Source: Alloyangia pacifica
Lineage (GTDB): Bacteria > Pseudomonadota > Alphaproteobacteria > Rhodobacterales > Rhodobacteraceae
NCBI RefSeq assembly: GCF_003111685.1
Contig: NZ_CP022189.1
Coordinates: 636,001-700,000 of the forward strand
Direction: 5' to 3'
DNA: 64,000 nt
The position numbers were made by a program, and so were the translations under genes. This document shows, one piece after another, positions 8,006 to 17,973 of the stretch (position 1 is its first letter; each line of letters begins with the position of its first letter). The notes beneath the pieces are model-generated. The model saw nothing but the letters and a program-made list of their open reading frames with translations. It had not been told where the DNA came from and made no database searches.

Positions 8006-8614
8006 GTGATCGGACTGGAAACCGTAACAGCCCTCATCGCCAAGGAAGGCCTGGCGATCCTCGCGCCCATTGCCATGCTAGAGGGGCCGATCGTCACCGT
8101 GATCGCCGCCTGGCTGGCGAGCCGAGGCTTGCTGGACATCTGGAGCGTGACGCTGGTGGTGATCGCCGCCGACATCGCGGGCGACATGCTGTACTACGCC
8201 ATCGGACGCTGGGGGCTGAACCGTCTGCCGCAGGGCTGGCTGATGAAGATGGGCCTCAACCGCGCCCGGCTCTCGGCGCTGGCCGGGCATTTCAACCACA
8301 AGGGCGGACGCACGCTGGTGATCGGCAAGATCACCCACAGCGCGGGGGCGCCGATCCTCGTGGCGGCGGGTCTCGCACATATGTCGATCTGGCGCTTTTT
8401 CTGGGTCAACACGCTGGCGACCATTCCCAAGAGCCTGTTCTTCGTCGCGCTCGGCTACACGCTGGGCTCGGCCTATAGCCAGATTGACAACTGGATCGCC
8501 CGCGCCTCGCTTGTGCTGCTGGGCGGGCTGGTACTCTTCGGGCTTGGCTGGGTGCTGCGCCGGGGCGTGAAGGGCGGTTGGAAGACGGGTCTCAGGATGG
8601 GAGGCAGACCGTGA
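8006..8614 (+). CDS. DedA/VTT-like membrane protein
   Basis: A 202-residue integral membrane protein of the DedA (SNARE-associated/VTT) superfamily. GTG start at 8006 with GGAG eight bases ahead, four bases after the previous stop. Features seen are the N-terminal half-helix region IAPIAMLEGPIVTVIAAWLA, the glycine-rich DIAGDMLYYAIGRWG, FNHKGGRTLVIGKITH, and two C-terminal helices. DedA-family proteins are implicated in flipping polyprenyl phosphates or phosphatidylethanolamine and in membrane homeostasis. Here it sits between two glycosyltransferases, so a lipid-translocation role for the cluster product is plausible. Its stop overlaps the next start (GTGA). Confidence 0.85.
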   Translation: MIGLETVTALIAKEGLAILAPIAMLEGPIVTVIAAWLASRGLLDIWSVTLVVIAADIAGDMLYYAIGRWGLNRLPQGWLMKMGLNRARLSALAGHFNHKGGRTLVIGKITHSAGAPILVAAGLAHMSIWRFFWVNTLATIPKSLFFVALGYTLGSAYSQIDNWIARASLVLLGGLVLFGLGWVLRRGVKGGWKTGLRMGGRP

Positions 8615-9312
8615 CGACCTGCGGCCTCAGCTGCATCATCCCTGCCTACAACGAGGCACCTCGCATCGCGGCGGTGCTGTCCGTGGTGCTGGATCACCCG
8701 TTGATCGGCGAGGTCGTGGTCGTCGACGACGGCTCGTCGGACGGCACCGCCGAGGTGGCCGAGGCGGCGGGACAGGGACACGCCAAGCTGCGCGTGCTGC
8801 GCCAGTCGCAGAACGGCGGCAAGACCCGCGCCGTGGCTCGAGGCATTGCCGCGGCTCGGGGTGCGCATGTGCTGCTGCTGGACAGCGATCTTTTGGGGCT
8901 GGACGAGGGGCACCTGACCGCGCTGGCCGGGCCGGTGCTCGAGGGCCGCGCCGATGCCGCCATGAGCCTCCGCCGCAATGCGCCGCTGCTGTGGCGGGCG
9001 ATCGGCATCGACTACATCTCGGGCGAGAGGGTCATGCCCCGCGCGGTGCTCGCCGCGCAGTTGGAGGCGCTGTACGCATTGCCGCGCTTCGGGCTCGAGG
9101 TCTACATGAACCGCCTGTGGATCGAGGCCGGGCTGCGTGTCGCCGTGGTGCGCTGGCCCGAGGTGGAAAGCCCCTGGAAGCACGACAAGCGCGGCGGCTG
9201 GATCGCCGGGCTGCGCGCGGATGCGGCGATGATGGGCGATATCTTCCGTACCGTGCGTCCGGACGAGGCGCTGCGGCAGGTGCTGGCCTTGCGGGCGCGC
9301 CGGGTCTCCTGA
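8611..9312 (+). CDS. family 2 glycosyltransferase
   Basis: A 233-residue GT-A fold enzyme of family GT2. The GTG at 8611 is chosen because GGGAGG ends six bases earlier and it overlaps the upstream stop. The nucleotide-sugar binding N terminus reads CIIPAYNEAPRIAAVL, then VVVVDDGSSDGT, and the metal-binding DxD is LLLDSDLLGL. There is no transmembrane helix, so the enzyme is probably cytoplasmic or membrane-peripheral, like polyprenol-phosphate sugar transferases and lipid glycosyltransferases. Sugar and acceptor cannot be read from sequence; position in the operon suggests a lipid acceptor. Confidence 0.88.
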   Translation: MTTCGLSCIIPAYNEAPRIAAVLSVVLDHPLIGEVVVVDDGSSDGTAEVAEAAGQGHAKLRVLRQSQNGGKTRAVARGIAAARGAHVLLLDSDLLGLDEGHLTALAGPVLEGRADAAMSLRRNAPLLWRAIGIDYISGERVMPRAVLAAQLEALYALPRFGLEVYMNRLWIEAGLRVAVVRWPEVESPWKHDKRGGWIAGLRADAAMMGDIFRTVRPDEALRQVLALRARRVS

Positions 9313-9373
9313 CCGCGCTGCGCTGAATGCGATCGCTTGAACCCCGCGCAAAGCCGGTCCAAGACTTGCCGTT

Positions 9374-9979
9374 ATGATCGACGCTTACCTCCTGCCGTTG
9401 CAGCGCCGCGTGCTGCATCCCATCGCCCGCGCGCTGCACGAGCGGGGCTTCAAGGCCGACTGGGTCACGTTGGCGGGCTTCGCCTGCGGCCTCGCGGGGG
9501 CAGGGGCCGCGGCCTGCGGCGCCTTCGGGCTGGCGCTCGCCGGGCTGGCGGCGAACCGGCTGGCAGACGGGCTCGACGGCGAGATCGCCCGGCGCGCCGG
9601 GCCGACGGACCGCGGCGCGTTTCTCGACATCGCGCTCGATTTCCTCTTCTACGCGCTCTTCCCGCTCGGCTTCGCATTGGCCGACCCGCAGGCCAATGCG
9701 CTGGCTGCGGCTGCACTTATCGCCAGTTTCATCGGCACCGGGTCATCGTTCCTCGCCTTCTCGCTGATCGCCGAGCGGCGCAAGATGACGGCGGAAGACT
9801 ACCCGAGCAAGGGCATATATTACCTCGGCGGGCTGACCGAGGGGGCGGAGACCATCCTGCTTTTCGCGGCCTTCTGCCTCGTCCCCTCGGCTTTTGTGCC
9901 GCTCGCCTGGGTCTTTTCTGCGGCCTGCGCCATAACCACGGCGACGCGGCTGATGGCGGGCTGGCGATTGTTCGGCTGA
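9374..9979 (+). CDS. CDP-alcohol phosphatidyltransferase family protein
   Basis: A 201-residue membrane enzyme with about five or six transmembrane helices. It carries the CDP-alcohol phosphotransferase signature ADGLDGEIARRAG with the following G, D and D (GAFLDIALDF), the pattern DxxDGxxAR...GxxxDxxxD that binds the CDP headgroup and two metals. These enzymes make phospholipids by transferring a phosphatidyl or phospho-alcohol group. It is less like PgsA or PssA and more like the roseobacter versions annotated only at family level. It lies 61 bases after the GT2 gene on the same strand and probably closes the operon. The exact product is unknown. Confidence 0.87.
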   Translation: MIDAYLLPLQRRVLHPIARALHERGFKADWVTLAGFACGLAGAGAAACGAFGLALAGLAANRLADGLDGEIARRAGPTDRGAFLDIALDFLFYALFPLGFALADPQANALAAAALIASFIGTGSSFLAFSLIAERRKMTAEDYPSKGIYYLGGLTEGAETILLFAAFCLVPSAFVPLAWVFSAACAITTATRLMAGWRLFG

Positions 9980-10146
9980 CGTGCTGGCAACATCCGATCG
10001 TCGCGTGTGGGTGCGACGGCGTCTGGATCACCCCCTGCCGCGCGCGCCTGCCGCAAGCGGCGGGCAAATCGTGCGGCACCATCTCTGGAGCGGGCGCGAG
10101 ACCGGCGGCCAGGCGAGCACCCAAGCAATAGAGGCGGGCAGGCAAG

Positions 10147-10180
10147 CAAAAGGGGCGGTCCCAGACGGGCCGCCCCTTCG
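10147..10180 (-). terminator. terminator of cspA
   Basis: A 9-bp stem (10150-10158 with 10170-10178), extendable by three inner pairs, is followed on the minus strand by TTTT. It sits about 35 bases beyond the cspA stop codon. Confidence 0.8.
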
Positions 10181-10214
10181 CGTTGCGGGGGAAGTCCCCC
10201 GCGAAATCCGGTGC

Positions 10215-10421
10215 TCAGGCGAGCTGGATGTTCACGGCGCTTTCGCGGCCGTCACGGCCAGCTTGCAGCTCGTAGGTCACCTTCTGGTTGTCGGCGAGGC
10301 CGGTCAGGCCCGAACGCTCGACTGCAGAGATGTGGACGAAAACGTCCTTGGAGCCGCCATCGGGAGCGATGAAGCCATAACCCTTGGTGGTGTTGAACCA
10401 CTTCACGGTACCAGTTGCCAT
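10215..10421 (-). CDS. cspA: cold-shock protein of the CspA family
   Basis: A 68-residue single cold-shock domain. Both nucleic-acid binding motifs are intact: RNP1 as KGYGFI and RNP2 as VFVHIS, after the conserved N terminus [16 protein letters not shown]. CspA proteins bind single-stranded RNA and DNA and melt secondary structure, aiding translation at low temperature or in stationary phase. AGGAAGGGG lies seven bases ahead of the ATG. The upstream region is long (344 bases to the next gene), so the transcript may carry a structured leader as known for cold-shock genes, though I could not define one. Confidence 0.95.
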   Translation of the reverse strand: MATGTVKWFNTTKGYGFIAPDGGSKDVFVHISAVERSGLTGLADNQKVTYELQAGRDGRESAVNIQLA

Positions 10422-10765
10422 GGGATAAACCCCTTCCTGTCAATCTGCTGCCCACGGAACTGCGGCAGCCCGGCGTAGAAACGTCTGTATCGATAGACTG
10501 CGTGCCGGGTCGGAACTGGGTCGTCGAATAGAAGCCTAAGCGGGCAGTAAATTGCCATGTTTAGGCCTGAAAATCAAGGGGATTCGAGTTTGGTGGTGCG
10601 GGTCTCCGCCAGCGACAGTGCCGGATAGCCACTGTCGCTGGCGAGGGTTTGCCGCGCAGTCGCGGCGGACGCAGGGTGGCGCGCACGGATCCGAGCCCCC
10701 GGCGCTTCGGCCCTTGCGCTCCGGCTGCCCCTGCGGCAAGCCTGTCGCGCCAAGGGAGGGATGTG
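10422..10765. other. intergenic region between cspA and the DUF2938 gene
   Basis: A 344-base divergent spacer. The first 140 bases next to cspA are relatively AT-rich and should hold its promoter and leader. A perfect 14-bp inverted repeat lies at 10607-10643. I see no protein-coding sequence with a credible start. Confidence 0.6.
10607..10643. repeat. perfect 14-bp inverted repeat, 9-base loop
   Basis: CGCCAGCGACAGTG at 10607-10620 and its exact complement at 10630-10643 around CCGGATAGC. No T-run follows on either strand, so it is not a standard terminator. It lies 123 bases upstream of the DUF2938 start. Confidence 0.85.
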
Positions 10766-11242
10766 ATGCAGCAAGTGTTTGTCGGGATTGCCATGGGGCT
10801 GGGAGGAACCGTCGCCATGGACCTCTGGGCGCTGCTTCTGCACCTCCTGCTGGGGACCCCAAAGCCCGCCTGGCATAACCAGGGGCGCTGGGTGGTCCGC
10901 GCGCTCGGCGGCAATGTCTTCCACGACGACATCACCGCGACTCCCCGGATTCCGAATGAGAGCGCCATCGGATGGAGTTTCCACTACGCGGTGGGCATCG
11001 CCTATGGGGTGATCTTCATGGTCCTCGCGGGGCCGGGATGGCTGGAGGCGCCGCGCTTCTTGCCGCTGTGGCTCTTCGCGCTGGTCACCATAGGCGCGGG
11101 ATGGTTCCTGATGCAGCCGGGCATGGGGCTTGGCTGGGCGCTGTCGAAAACGCCCACCCCCTGGAAGGGGCGGGCGCTGGGTCTGCTGGCCCACACGGTG
11201 TTCGGCCTGGGCATGTGGGCGGTGGCGCTGCTCGCCACCTGA
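10766..11242 (+). CDS. DUF2938 family membrane protein
   Basis: A 158-residue protein with four predicted transmembrane helices (VGIAMGLGGTVAMDLWALLL, AVGIAYGVIFMVLAG, LWLFALVTIGAGWFLM and LLAHTVFGLGMWAVALLA). The motif GGTVAMDLWALLLH plus a short cytoplasmic WVVRALGGNVFHDDI segment is characteristic of the DUF2938 family, whose function is unknown. The ATG at 10766 is preceded by AAGGGAGGG with a 5-base gap. The ATG at 10761 runs straight into a TGA and can be excluded. It stands alone; the convergent small ORF on the minus strand ends three bases after its stop. Confidence 0.87.
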   Translation: MQQVFVGIAMGLGGTVAMDLWALLLHLLLGTPKPAWHNQGRWVVRALGGNVFHDDITATPRIPNESAIGWSFHYAVGIAYGVIFMVLAGPGWLEAPRFLPLWLFALVTIGAGWFLMQPGMGLGWALSKTPTPWKGRALGLLAHTVFGLGMWAVALLAT

Positions 11243-11245
11243 GCG

Positions 11246-11347
11246 TCAGATCATCGCCCAGTCGGTGAAGCGGAACTCCGGCTGTTGCTGGGGCTCCGGT
11301 TGCTTGCGGGCCGTCTGCTGCGATGCCTGTGCGGACTGCGTGCTCAT
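11246..11347 (-). CDS. possible 33-residue small protein
   Basis: An open frame of 33 codons with ATG at 11347 and TGA at 11248-11246. The product is Gln- and Pro-rich in the N-terminal two thirds (STQSAQASQQTARKQPEPQ) and ends in an aromatic, ordered-looking tail, EFRFTDWAMI. No strong ribosome binding site precedes it. It lies downstream of the ettA terminator and of a 10-codon frame (ATG 11395, MTRKLPGKQQ, preceded by GGGAGAGG), so the two could form a tiny transcription unit. Evidence is only an open frame with a non-random composition; it may be spurious. Confidence 0.35.
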   Translation of the reverse strand: MSTQSAQASQQTARKQPEPQQQPEFRFTDWAMI

Positions 11348-11439
11348 ATCAAATTCTCAGACTCATTGCTGTTTGCCCGGGAGCTTGCGAGTCATCGCCT
11401 CTCCCGTGGCGGGGCAGGTAATCCGTCGCCGTGGGAAAC

Positions 11440-11471
11440 GAAAGACCCCACGCACGGTGACGTGCGTGGGG
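11440..11471 (-). terminator. terminator of ettA
   Basis: A perfect 10-bp stem, CCCCACGCAC (11446-11455) with GTGCGTGGGG (11462-11471) and a 6-base loop, followed on the minus strand by TCTTT. It is 38 bases past the ettA stop. Confidence 0.85.
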
Positions 11472-11508
11472 CTGATCGCTTCGTGAAGATCGAGCGGCGG
11501 AAACCGGC

Positions 11509-13164
<1,656 letters not shown>

Positions 13165-13337
13165 CGGTTCCTCCGGTGAAAAAGCTTTGCGGGCGTGTAT
13201 GGCACCGCAAGGGGGGAAAGCAAATGCCTTGTTTTGCAGGAGCCGCGGGGGCTGGCGGACGGCAGCCGGAAAAATCCGGTTGATCCCTGAGCAAATTCCT
13301 GTGCCTTTGGGCATTCATTCCTGAAGGAAGGGGCGGG

Positions 13338-13973
13338 ATGCTCTGGAATGCGCATCAGACCGGGTTTCATCTGGCACCCGGGCAGAGGATCGGATTGCTC
13401 GGCGGATCGTTCGACCCGCCGCACGAGGGCCATGTCCGCATCACCCTCGAGGCGCTGAAACGCTTCCGGCTCGACCGCGTGCTCTGGTTGGTCAGTCCTG
13501 GCAACCCGCTGAAACCAAAGGGCCCCGCGCCGCTCGAGGCGCGCATCGCCGCCGCCCGCGATCTGATGCAGCATCCGCGGGTGCGCATCAGCGGCTTCGA
13601 GGCTCTGGCCGGCACCCGTCACACCGCCCGCACCTTGGAGCTGCTGCAGAAGCGCCACCCCGGCGTGCGCTTCGTCTGGCTGATGGGGGCGGACAACCTT
13701 GCACAGCTGCATCGCTGGGAGGACTGGCGCGAGATCATGCGCCGCGTGCCCGTGGGCGTGCTGGCGCGCCCCGGCAGCCGGCTTGCCGCGCAGGGCTCGG
13801 TGGCGGCCTCGGTCTTCCGCCACGCCCGTCTGCCGAGCAGCGCCGCGTCGCTGCTGCCGCTCAGCGCGCCGCCAAGCTGGTGCTTCGTCAACCTGCCGAT
13901 GTCAGATCTCAGCTCGACCGCCCTGCGGGCGCGTGCACCGCGACGAGCGAGCGCGGAACCGGCGGAAATGTGA
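13338..13973 (+). CDS. nadD: nicotinate-nucleotide adenylyltransferase
   Basis: A 211-residue nucleotidyltransferase that adenylates nicotinate mononucleotide in NAD synthesis. The ATP-binding signature is [15 protein letters not shown] (GxFxPxHxGH) near residue 25, and the second motif [11 protein letters not shown] near residue 190 corresponds to the ISSTxIR motif of the superfamily. The core [22 protein letters not shown] is specific for NadD. AAGGAAGGGG lies just ahead of the ATG. It diverges from ettA. In many alphaproteobacteria nadD adjoins rsfS and rlmH; here it is followed by a PBP4-type peptidase gene instead. Confidence 0.93.
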   Translation: MLWNAHQTGFHLAPGQRIGLLGGSFDPPHEGHVRITLEALKRFRLDRVLWLVSPGNPLKPKGPAPLEARIAAARDLMQHPRVRISGFEALAGTRHTARTLELLQKRHPGVRFVWLMGADNLAQLHRWEDWREIMRRVPVGVLARPGSRLAAQGSVAASVFRHARLPSSAASLLPLSAPPSWCFVNLPMSDLSSTALRARAPRRASAEPAEM

Positions 13974-14031
13974 AGCGATCCGAGCGCCTGCACGCTTGCT
14001 GCGCTCTGCGTGCATCGGTTAGATCGGCGGA

Positions 14032-15630
14032 ATGAACCGCGGTCTCTCTCGTCGTCACTTCCTGCTCTCCCTTGCTGCATCGGGGCTTGCCTCGGCTGCT
14101 GCCCCGACTTTGGCGGAGGCGCCCGAGCGCTCGCTGAGGCCGCTGGGGCGCGGCGACAACGTCGCCCTGCGCACCCTCGACACCCCGGAGGAGCTGATCG
14201 CCAAGGCGCGGCTCGGTGACGGGATCGTGGGCTATGCCGTGCTCAGCGCCGCAACCGGCAAGCTGCTCGAAAGCCATCGCGGCACGCTCGGCCTTCCGCC
14301 GGCCAGCGTCGCCAAGTCGCTGACCGCCGCCTACGGGCTCGACCTGCTGGGGCCGGACTACCGTTTCTCGACCGAACTCTGGACCACCGGCGCCATCGTC
14401 GGCGGTGAGCTGAAGGGCGATCTGGTGCTGGTGGGCGGCGGCGATCCTACGCTGGACACCGATGGGCTGGCCAAGCTGGCGCGCAGCCTCGAGGAAGTGG
14501 GGATCAAGTCGATCACCGGGCGCTTCATCGTCGACGGTGGCGTGCTGCCCTATTCCCCGGTCATCGACACCGAGCAGCCGGTGCATGTCGCCTACAACCC
14601 CGCCGTCGCGGGCATCAACCTCAACTACAACCGAGTCAGCTTCGAGTGGGAGAAGGCCGGCGACGGCTACGAGGTCAGCATGGACGCCCCCTCGATGGCT
14701 GGGCGACAGGCGGTGCGCATGGCGCATATGGCGGTCGCCGACCGCAACGGGCCGATCTACACCTATGACGATCTCAACGGCCGCGACGCGTGGAGCGTGG
14801 CGAAACATGCGCTCGGCAAGGGGGGCTCGCGCTGGCTGCCGGTGCGCAAGCCCGAGCTCTATGTTGGCGAGGTCTTCCAGGCGCTGGCCGGCTCGAAGGG
14901 GCTGCAGCTTCCCGAGCCGGTGATCGAGCACGGGGTCGAGCGGGTGGACTTCATCGGCCGCGTCGAGAGCGAGCCGCTGCACGTCGTGCTCAAGGATATG
15001 CTGAAGTACTCGACCAACCTCACCGCCGAGCTGGTGGGGCTGACAGCCACACGCAAGCGGCTCGGTCATGCGTTGTCGATCAAGCAGTCGGCGGAAGAGA
15101 TGAACACCTGGGCGCGCGAGAGCATGGGGCTGACCCATGTGGCGATGGTCGATCACTCGGGGCTGGGCGGCGACAGCCGTGTGGCCGCAGCGGATGTGGC
15201 CTTGGCGGTGCTGCAGGCCGAGCGGCGACTGAATCTGAAGCCGCTGATGAAGCCGATCACCGTGCTCGACAAGCGCGGTCGCCCTGTGAAAGACACCTCG
15301 CTCAAGGTCCACGCCAAGACCGGCACGCTCAATTTCGTCAGCGGGCTGGCGGGCTATGTCGATCTGCCGAGCGGCGAGGAGCTTGTCTTTGCGATCTTCT
15401 GCGGGGATGTGCCGCGTCGTGACGCGATCCCGATCGAGGCGCGCGAGCGCCCGCCGGGCATGATGGAGTGGAACACCCGCGCCAAGATGCTGCAGCAGGA
15501 TCTGATCCGGCGCTGGGGCGACCTTTTCCCCGAGGGCAAGGGGCTCGAGGCTGTGGGGCTTCCCGGGGTGACTCCGACCACGCAGACCTCGTCGGGCGCC
15601 ATGGCCTTCACGGGAACCGCGGAGCCCTGA
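14032..15630 (+). CDS. dacB: D-alanyl-D-alanine carboxypeptidase/endopeptidase (PBP4, S13 family)
   Basis: A 532-residue class C penicillin-binding protein that trims or cleaves peptidoglycan cross-links in the periplasm. The N terminus GLSRRHFLLSLAASGLASAA has a twin-arginine-like character (SRRHFLL) followed by a cleavable hydrophobic stretch. The three active-site motifs are SVAK (Ser92 to Lys95), STN (Ser327 to Asn329) and KTG (429-431). The large insert between the first two motifs is typical of S13 peptidases. Export may be by Tat or Sec; the pair of arginines suggests Tat but is not proof. It is transcribed in the same direction as nadD, 58 bases after it. Confidence 0.92.
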   Translation: MNRGLSRRHFLLSLAASGLASAAAPTLAEAPERSLRPLGRGDNVALRTLDTPEELIAKARLGDGIVGYAVLSAATGKLLESHRGTLGLPPASVAKSLTAAYGLDLLGPDYRFSTELWTTGAIVGGELKGDLVLVGGGDPTLDTDGLAKLARSLEEVGIKSITGRFIVDGGVLPYSPVIDTEQPVHVAYNPAVAGINLNYNRVSFEWEKAGDGYEVSMDAPSMAGRQAVRMAHMAVADRNGPIYTYDDLNGRDAWSVAKHALGKGGSRWLPVRKPELYVGEVFQALAGSKGLQLPEPVIEHGVERVDFIGRVESEPLHVVLKDMLKYSTNLTAELVGLTATRKRLGHALSIKQSAEEMNTWARESMGLTHVAMVDHSGLGGDSRVAAADVALAVLQAERRLNLKPLMKPITVLDKRGRPVKDTSLKVHAKTGTLNFVSGLAGYVDLPSGEELVFAIFCGDVPRRDAIPIEARERPPGMMEWNTRAKMLQQDLIRRWGDLFPEGKGLEAVGLPGVTPTTQTSSGAMAFTGTAEP

Positions 15631-15661
15631 CGCCCGAAGGCTTTTGTCAGCCGTGCCGGTG

Positions 15662-16087
15662 TCAGGCGCGCAGGTGACGCGCCCGGGCGCCGCGCTCGAT
15701 GGCGGCGGCATGAAGCCGGTCGATGTCGAGCTCGTAACGGATTTCCTCGAGCAGCCGCAGTTCTTCCTCGCGCAGCGTGCCATCTGCGGCGGCCACGTCG
15801 CAGGCCAGCGCGTAGGCGGTCTCGTTCAGCCGCTCCGGCAGGTTGTCGCGCAGCAGGCCGAAGAGCGCGTCGAGCCCGTCTTCCTGCTCGAAGAGGTCGA
15901 ACACCAGATCGGTGATCACCCGCATGCGGTCGATGTCATAATTGCTGAAGATCGGCAGCATGTTGACGGCGGATTCGATCTTCACCAGCTCTGCGGTGCG
16001 CATGTTCTCGTCAGAGGCCGAGACGGCGATCATCAGCGCGACAAGACAGTCTTGCGGTGTCATCGGGTGCGGGGCGGCGTCGGGCAC
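15662..16087 (-). CDS. TerB-like (tellurite resistance) domain protein
   Basis: A 141-residue all-helical acidic protein of the TerB/DjlA-like fold. Two repeats of the acidic metal-binding turn are visible: [20 protein letters not shown] and [20 protein letters not shown], matching the D-G-x-E pattern of the family. Stand-alone TerB proteins are widespread in alphaproteobacteria and are usually not linked to tellurite operons, as here. The function is unknown; a calcium- or metal-sensing scaffold role is only suggested for the family. It is divergent from lysK, with 121 bases between. Confidence 0.85.
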   Translation of the reverse strand: MPDAAPHPMTPQDCLVALMIAVSASDENMRTAELVKIESAVNMLPIFSNYDIDRMRVITDLVFDLFEQEDGLDALFGLLRDNLPERLNETAYALACDVAAADGTLREEELRLLEEIRYELDIDRLHAAAIERGARARHLRA

Positions 16088-16208
16088 TGGAATACTCCGG
16101 AAAAATCATGCTACGGGCAATTTATTGACCCCGTGCCCCGCCTGCAATAGGAGGCTGGCGCACTGCCCCGTGATCGTGGGCGTTTCTTCCCCTAAGGAGT
16201 GTTTTCTC

Positions 16209-17786
16209 ATGTCCGAACTGCGCGACGCAGCAATGAGCTCGAAGGCCTGGCCCTTTGAAGAGGCGCGCCGGGTGCTGAAACGCTACGAGAAGACGCCGCC
16301 CGAGAAGGGATACGTGCTGTTCGAGACCGGCTACGGTCCGTCGGGGCTGCCGCATATCGGCACCTTCGGCGAGGTTGCGCGCACGACGATGATCCGCCGC
16401 GCCTTCGAGGTGATCTCGGACATTCCGACCCGGCTGATCTGTTTCTCGGACGACATGGACGGGATGCGCAAGGTGCCCGAGAACGTGCCGAACCAGGCGC
16501 TCTTGCAGGAGAACCTGCAGCGCCCGCTGACCTCGGTGCCGGACCCCTTCGAGGAGTTCGAGAGCTTCGGTCATCACAACAACGCCATGCTGCGCCGCTT
16601 CCTCGATACCTTCGGGTTCGAGTACGAGTTCTATTCGGCCACAGATTTCTACAAGTCCGGCCAGTTCGACGAGATCCTGCTGCGCTGCTGCGAGAGATAC
16701 GATGATCTGATGAAGATCATGCTCAAATCGCTGCGCGAGGAGCGGGCCTCGACCTATTCGATCTTCCTGCCCATCCACCCCGAGACCGGCCGCGTGCTCT
16801 ATGTGCCGGTGAAGCACGTCGACGCCGCCGAGGGCACCATCACCTTTGACGATGACGACGGCAAGGAGTGGACGGTCCCGGTGACCGGCGGCAACGTGAA
16901 GCTGCAGTGGAAGCCCGACTTCGGCGCCCGCTGGGCGGCGCTCGGCGTCGACTTCGAGATGTACGGCAAGGATCACTCGACCAACACGCCGATCTACGAC
17001 GGCATCTGCCGCACGCTCGGCGTGCGCGCGCCCGAGCATTTCACCTACGAGCTCTTCCTCGACGAGAACGGCGAGAAGATCTCGAAATCCAAGGGCAACG
17101 GGCTGTCGATCGACGAGTGGCTGACCTATGCCTCTTCGGAGTCGCTGTCCTACTTCATGTTCCAGAAGCCGAAGACCGCGAAGCGGCTCTGGTGGGACGT
17201 GATCCCGAAGGCGATGGACGAGTACCACCAGCAGCTCCGCGCCTATCCGACGCAGGACGTAAAAGCGCGGCTCGCCAACCCGGTGTGGCATATCCACGGC
17301 GGCGATGTGCCCGAATCGAAGATGGTCGTGCCCTTCTCGATGCTGCTCAACCTCGCCTCGGCCGCAGGTGCCGAGGACAAGGATGCGATGTGGGGCTTCA
17401 TTCGCCGCTACGCGCCCGACGCCGCGCCGAAGACCCACCCGGATCTCGACGCCGCAGCGGGCTTTGCGGTGCGCTACTTCAACGACTTCGTGAAGCCGAC
17501 CAAGCAGTTCCGCGCCCCCACCGATCAGGAGCGCGTGGCGATGGAGGATCTCGCGACGCAGCTCGAGGGCTACGAGGGCGCGGTCGACGACGAGTCGCTG
17601 CAGACGCTGGTCTTTTCGGTCGGCAAGGAGCACGGCTTCGAGAACCTGCGCGCATGGTTCCAGGCGCTCTACGAGGTCTTGCTGGGCCAGAGCCAGGGGC
17701 CGCGCTTTGGCGGGTTCATCGCGCTTTACGGCGTCACCGAGACCGCCGCACTGATCCGCAAGGGTCTGGCGGGCGAGCTGGGCTGA
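16209..17786 (+). CDS. lysK: lysyl-tRNA synthetase, class I
   Basis: A 525-residue class I LysRS, the archaeal-type enzyme retained by many alphaproteobacteria in place of class II LysS. It charges tRNA-Lys using a Rossmann-fold catalytic domain with PHIG (residues 48-51, HIGH equivalent) and KISKS (290-294, KMSKS equivalent). The alpha-helical anticodon-binding cage occupies the C-terminal third. ATG at 16209 is preceded by AAGGAG with 9-base spacing, and the family N terminus [20 protein letters not shown] fits. A strong terminator follows. The same frame is open further upstream, but that part overlaps the terB-like gene and is not translated. Confidence 0.95.
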   Translation: MSELRDAAMSSKAWPFEEARRVLKRYEKTPPEKGYVLFETGYGPSGLPHIGTFGEVARTTMIRRAFEVISDIPTRLICFSDDMDGMRKVPENVPNQALLQENLQRPLTSVPDPFEEFESFGHHNNAMLRRFLDTFGFEYEFYSATDFYKSGQFDEILLRCCERYDDLMKIMLKSLREERASTYSIFLPIHPETGRVLYVPVKHVDAAEGTITFDDDDGKEWTVPVTGGNVKLQWKPDFGARWAALGVDFEMYGKDHSTNTPIYDGICRTLGVRAPEHFTYELFLDENGEKISKSKGNGLSIDEWLTYASSESLSYFMFQKPKTAKRLWWDVIPKAMDEYHQQLRAYPTQDVKARLANPVWHIHGGDVPESKMVVPFSMLLNLASAAGAEDKDAMWGFIRRYAPDAAPKTHPDLDAAAGFAVRYFNDFVKPTKQFRAPTDQERVAMEDLATQLEGYEGAVDDESLQTLVFSVGKEHGFENLRAWFQALYEVLLGQSQGPRFGGFIALYGVTETAALIRKGLAGELG

Positions 17787-17807
17787 AATTCCTGACAGCT
17801 TGAGTTG

Positions 17808-17844
17808 AAAGGGCCTTCCCGAGCGATCGGGGAGGCCCTTTTTC
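17808..17844 (+). terminator. terminator of lysK
   Basis: AAAGGGCCTTCCC pairs imperfectly with GGGGAGGCCCTTT around a short loop, ending in TTTTT, 22 bases after the lysK stop. Confidence 0.85.
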
Positions 17845-17973
17845 ATTGCTTGGCCCCGCCGTTGCGCGGGCAGGGCACGGTACTGCCAAAGCGCTTTAAC
17901 TTCTGCCCGTCAGCCTTGTCTTCCGTGGGATCGGCACGACCCCGCGAGGCGACAGAGAGCAGAGGTGCAAGCC

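Noticed and set aside
15942..16208. Upstream extension of the lysK frame to 15942
   Set aside because: It overlaps the terB-like gene on the other strand, and the AAGGAG site and family N terminus place the start at 16209.
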